From Pseudomonadota bacterium (lineage in GTDB: Bacteria > Myxococcota_A > UBA796 > SXON01), in assembly GCA_005778355.1 (NCBI GenBank), contig SXON01000132.1, forward strand, positions 1-64,000: a DNA stretch of 64,000 nucleotides, read 5' to 3'. Below, piece by piece: positions 61,194 to 64,000 of this stretch. Both the position numbers and the translations under genes were made by a program. The notes beneath the pieces were generated by a model, which saw nothing but the letters and a program-made list of their open reading frames with translations, was not told where the DNA came from and did no database searches. Numbering within the stretch: the stretch's first letter is position 1; every line of letters begins with the position of its first letter.

Positions 61194-63517
61194 TGTCGCG
61201 ACACTATATGGTTCTCGGCCTGGTCCTCGCTGGTTGCAAGGGTTGCGAGGAAGGGGAAACGCTGCCGACGGTCGTCACACCGGTGGGCGGTGCGCCGGTG
61301 GCCATCTGGGTGGGCAATGGCTCGGGCCCGGGCGTGGCCGAGGTGCCCGTCCTGCGGGTGGACGAGATCGGTGCGCCGGTGAGCGGTGGCGAAATCACCC
61401 TTTCCAGCGACGGCACGCTCGCCTCGGCCAGCGTCGCCGTCGACGCGTCGGGCTGGGCTCTGGCCGAGGTGTCGAGCGCGGGCGCGGGCGCTTTTTCTGT
61501 CACCGCGAGCGACGGGGCCCTGTCGGCCGAGGGCTGGGCCTTCGTCACGCAGGCCCCCGACGTTGTCCTCGGCTTCCCGGCCTGGCTCGGGGGTGCTGAC
61601 GGTGGCGCTGTTGCCGGCGTTGGGGGCGGTGTGTTGCTCACCGACGGCGGCGAAGCCTGGTGGTTTCCTCCGCTGGGCGGCGCGGGTGTTCGCGTGCTGG
61701 AGCTGGCCTCCGACATCGTGGAGCTCTTGCCGGTGCAGATCGACAGCGACGGCGTGACCGATGCACTCTTGTGGTCCAACGACACGGTGGTGATCCTTCG
61801 TGGCCGGGCCGAGGGCGGCGTGGGCTACTGGGCCGCCTTCGAGGCGAAGACCGGCACCGTCGGCGCGGCGCTGGTGCAAGACGTGGATGACGACGCGCTG
61901 GTCGACCTGGTCGTGGCGGTCAACGGCTCGGAAACGTCGCAAGTGGCGTGGATGCCGGGCGACGGGCTCGGCGGGTTCACGACCACCGCGGTGCTCGACA
62001 CCGAGTACCTGGTGCACGGGGTGACGGCCGAGGACTTCGACAAGAGCGGCAGCGCCGAGCTTACCCTGCTCACCCACGACGGCCTCTTGCGACGCTACGA
62101 CAACACCGGCGAGGGCTGGCAGGCGGCGAGCCAGAGCGACTTCTCGCTCGAGGTCGGCGAGGGCGCGCGGATCCTCGGGGGTCGCGACCTCACCGAAGAC
62201 GGCTGGTACGACGTGGCCATCGCGGGGCCCCTTCTCGATAGCGACGCGCACTCGGCCTCGATCACCTCGCCGGGCGGCACGAGCCTCACGATCACCTACC
62301 GGCTCGAGGGCAGCATCGACGGGGGTTCCGGCATCGCGATCGCCGACGCCGATCTCGACGGTGATCCCGAGATCTTCCTGTCGATGGACGACACCCTGCG
62401 GCGCTACTCGTGGAGCGAGACCTCCGCCACATTCAGCGCGATGTCTCACGTGTCGATGCCCGACCACGCCCGCATCGACGCGGTCGACCTCGACGCCGAC
62501 GGCCTGGTCGACATCGTCTACCCGGGTTCGCCCACCTTCGCGCTTCTCTCCACGTCGAAGGAAGACGACCCCGAGACGGCCGACAACGAGGCGCTGGCCT
62601 GGACCACGCGAACGCCGACCGCCGGCGTGTTCGCGCTCGACCTCGCCGGCGTCCCCTGGTCCGGCGACTTCAACGGCGACGCGGTGGTCGATCTCCTCGG
62701 CTTCGTCCAAACCGACGGGCTGGCGCTGGTGGCCTTCTATGGCGATGGCGAGGCGGAGACCTTCCGCTCCGGGAGCGAGGAACAGCTCGGCAGCGGTGCC
62801 ACCCCCCTGGGGATCACGGTCTGCGGTGCCGACGCCTGGGCCCTCACCAGCGAGGGAGGCGTCACGACGCTGTGGCACCACACGCTCGACGCCTTCGGGA
62901 CGCTCGCGCTCGCGGGCAGCCTCGAGGTGAACGCCACCGCCGTGGCCTGCGGCAACTTCGAGGCCGGCATCGCCGCGGCGGTTTCGGGCACGGGAGAGGT
63001 CACCTATGTGGCGGCCGATGGCAGCACCCAGAACGAGAGCCTGGGCACCGACGTGGTGGAGCTGGCCGCGGGCGACCTCGACGGCGACGGCTTCGACGAA
63101 CTCCACGCCTGCACCGGTGCCTGCTCGATCGCCGTGGGCGATTGCAGTGGCGACGGCCTCGATGATCTGCTCGTCAACGACGGCACGAGCACCACGCTCT
63201 CGATTGCCGGGGTGGCGCACGATCTCGGCTTCAGCGGCTGGGTGAGCCTTGCCGACGCTGATGGCGACGGTGTCCTCGACGCCAACGTGCAGTCCGACGG
63301 CGTGGTCGCGGCCTTTCGCGGGCTCGGCGGTCGCCCTGGGGTGCCGATGGCCAGCTACATGCTGCGCGACGTGGAGGCGGCGCCCGCGTGGCGCGGCGAC
63401 CTCGATGGCAACGGGGTTCCCGACTTGTTTTACCTCGCCGGCGACACCGACCTCAGCGACGAGGTGGACTGGACGGGCAGCGTGTTGTATGCGGAGGCCC
63501 CCGACTTGGCGGAGTAG
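61193..63517 (+). CDS. Large FG-GAP-like lipoprotein
   Basis: A 774-residue lipoprotein from ATG 61193, with leader MSRHYMVLGLVLAGCKGC (lipobox LAGC). An Ig/invasin-like segment (PVSGGEITLSSDGTLASASVAVDASGWALAEVSSAGAG) precedes many FG-GAP-like blades (ALVQDVDDDALVDLVVAVNG, IAIADADLDGDPEIFLSMDD, IDAVDLDADGLVDIVYPG, DFNGDAVVDLLGF, AAGDLDGDGFDELHAC). The DxDGDG loops suggest calcium binding. It is TGATG-coupled to the previous gene. The palindrome TGTCGCGACA overlaps its start codon. Confidence 0.85.
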   Translation: MSRHYMVLGLVLAGCKGCEEGETLPTVVTPVGGAPVAIWVGNGSGPGVAEVPVLRVDEIGAPVSGGEITLSSDGTLASASVAVDASGWALAEVSSAGAGAFSVTASDGALSAEGWAFVTQAPDVVLGFPAWLGGADGGAVAGVGGGVLLTDGGEAWWFPPLGGAGVRVLELASDIVELLPVQIDSDGVTDALLWSNDTVVILRGRAEGGVGYWAAFEAKTGTVGAALVQDVDDDALVDLVVAVNGSETSQVAWMPGDGLGGFTTTAVLDTEYLVHGVTAEDFDKSGSAELTLLTHDGLLRRYDNTGEGWQAASQSDFSLEVGEGARILGGRDLTEDGWYDVAIAGPLLDSDAHSASITSPGGTSLTITYRLEGSIDGGSGIAIADADLDGDPEIFLSMDDTLRRYSWSETSATFSAMSHVSMPDHARIDAVDLDADGLVDIVYPGSPTFALLSTSKEDDPETADNEALAWTTRTPTAGVFALDLAGVPWSGDFNGDAVVDLLGFVQTDGLALVAFYGDGEAETFRSGSEEQLGSGATPLGITVCGADAWALTSEGGVTTLWHHTLDAFGTLALAGSLEVNATAVACGNFEAGIAAAVSGTGEVTYVAADGSTQNESLGTDVVELAAGDLDGDGFDELHACTGACSIAVGDCSGDGLDDLLVNDGTSTTLSIAGVAHDLGFSGWVSLADADGDGVLDANVQSDGVVAAFRGLGGRPGVPMASYMLRDVEAAPAWRGDLDGNGVPDLFYLAGDTDLSDEVDWTGSVLYAEAPDLAE

Positions 63518-63537
63518 GCCCGGCGGGGAGGAGTTCC

Positions 63538-64000
63538 ATGGCCACGCGTTCGTTTGTGACAGGTGCAACCGGCCAGATCGGCTTGCCGCTGGTGCGTGCC
63601 CTGGTGGCGCGGGGCCACGAGGTGCGCGCCCTGGTGCGCGACGAGGCGGCGGCCGGCGCGGTGCGCGACGCCGGGGCGACGCTCGTGGCGGGCGACCTCG
63701 ACAACGCCGAGGCCCTGGCCCGTGGACTCGAGGGCGTCGACACCTGCTGGCACATGGCCGGGGGCATCCGTGGCGCCGGTCCGGTCGACGCCGACCAGCT
63801 CAACCGGGTGGGCACGGAGAAGCTGCTCGCGGCCGCTTCGCGCGCGGGGCTGGGGAACCTCGTCTACGCGTCGAGCTGCGCGGTGTACGGCGACCGGAGC
63901 GGCCTCTGGGTGGCCGAGGATTACCCCCCGGCGCCCCACACGCGCTACGGGGAGGCCAAGGTGGCGGCCGAGCAGGCCGTGACGGCCTCTGGCTTGCCCG
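63538..64000 (+). CDS. NAD-dependent epimerase/dehydratase (partial)
   Basis: An extended SDR beginning at ATG 63538 with a strong GGGGAGGAG ribosome site. The cofactor motif is FVTGATGQIGLPLVRAL. VYASSCAVYGD and TRYGEAKVAAE hold the Ser and the YxxxK catalytic pair. The frame continues past the right edge of the window, so the C-terminal substrate domain is not seen. The likely role is a nucleotide-sugar or sterol/dihydroflavonol-type dehydrogenase/epimerase. Confidence 0.88.
   Translation, partial: MATRSFVTGATGQIGLPLVRALVARGHEVRALVRDEAAAGAVRDAGATLVAGDLDNAEALARGLEGVDTCWHMAGGIRGAGPVDADQLNRVGTEKLLAAASRAGLGNLVYASSCAVYGDRSGLWVAEDYPPAPHTRYGEAKVAAEQAVTASGLP

Noticed and set aside
61181-63568. 795-residue minus-strand ORF
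   Set aside because: Antisense shadow of the FG-GAP lipoprotein; His/Val/Glu-rich frame without motifs.

Overview
The window is about 70% G+C and densely coding, with many GTG and TTG starts, 1-4 nt start/stop overlaps (ATGA, GTGA, TTGA, TGATG) and convergent genes that almost touch. It is rich in Asp-Thr-rich lipoproteins, FG-GAP propellers, Hanks-type Ser/Thr kinases, a bacterial enhancer-binding protein, MopE-like calcium/copper motifs and a C-terminal Cys-Gly-Cys/helix/Arg tail of the MYXO-CTERM kind. This points to a myxobacterium-like (Myxococcota, deltaproteobacterial) chromosome, probably a poorly characterised lineage. The assignment is an inference from style; there is no rRNA gene here. 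I found no tRNA, rRNA, CRISPR array or intact insertion sequence.

Layout. 1-5.1 kb: translation genes (gatB, hisS), an N-lobe-less kinase-like protein and an SDR. 5.1-11.2 kb: an accessory stretch with two paralogous Cys-rich lipoproteins, a large HEMGH protein, a small gene behind a 15-nt G tract, VapBC, a beta-helix lipoprotein and a nucleotidyltransferase module. 11.2-19.8 kb: a thioesterase divergent from a fatty acyl-AMP ligase / ACP / polyketide synthase operon whose 2010-residue megasynthase ends in an alpha-oxoamine synthase domain, so it should make a long-chain amino ketone (sphingoid-like) product. 19.8-26.9 kb: envelope lipoproteins, a sigma54 activator and a Ser/Thr kinase. 27.3-29.9 kb: a HipA/YjjJ-like kinase and an old-yellow-enzyme. 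30.3-33.4 kb: a DpgA-like type III PKS, enoyl-CoA hydratase and acetyltransferase operon. 33.5-44.2 kb: a zinc-ribbon membrane protein, a lamin-tail lipoprotein, an amber-interrupted flavoprotein, a three-gene redox/hydrolase operon, and a membrane-fused phosphoglycerate mutase with threonine aldolase. 44.2-64 kb: M20 peptidase, FG-GAP proteins, B12-radical SAM, PEBP, TraB/GumN, PAP2, cardiolipin synthase, a glycosyltransferase-like membrane protein, a subtilisin and a partial NAD-epimerase.

The strongest unexplained signals are: the KS-AT-ACP-KR-DH-AONS fusion with a perfect operator-like palindrome in its divergent promoter; three ~200-bp composite repeats (2.6, 20.8 and 30.0 kb), each with two end motifs per side at a 31-32 bp pitch, one of which supplies the C-terminus of the sigma54 activator; a strongly over-represented palindrome TGTCGCGACA; a recurrent class of lipoproteins with signal peptides of only about 6-11 residues; and a phosphoglycerate mutase fused to a four-helix membrane domain.
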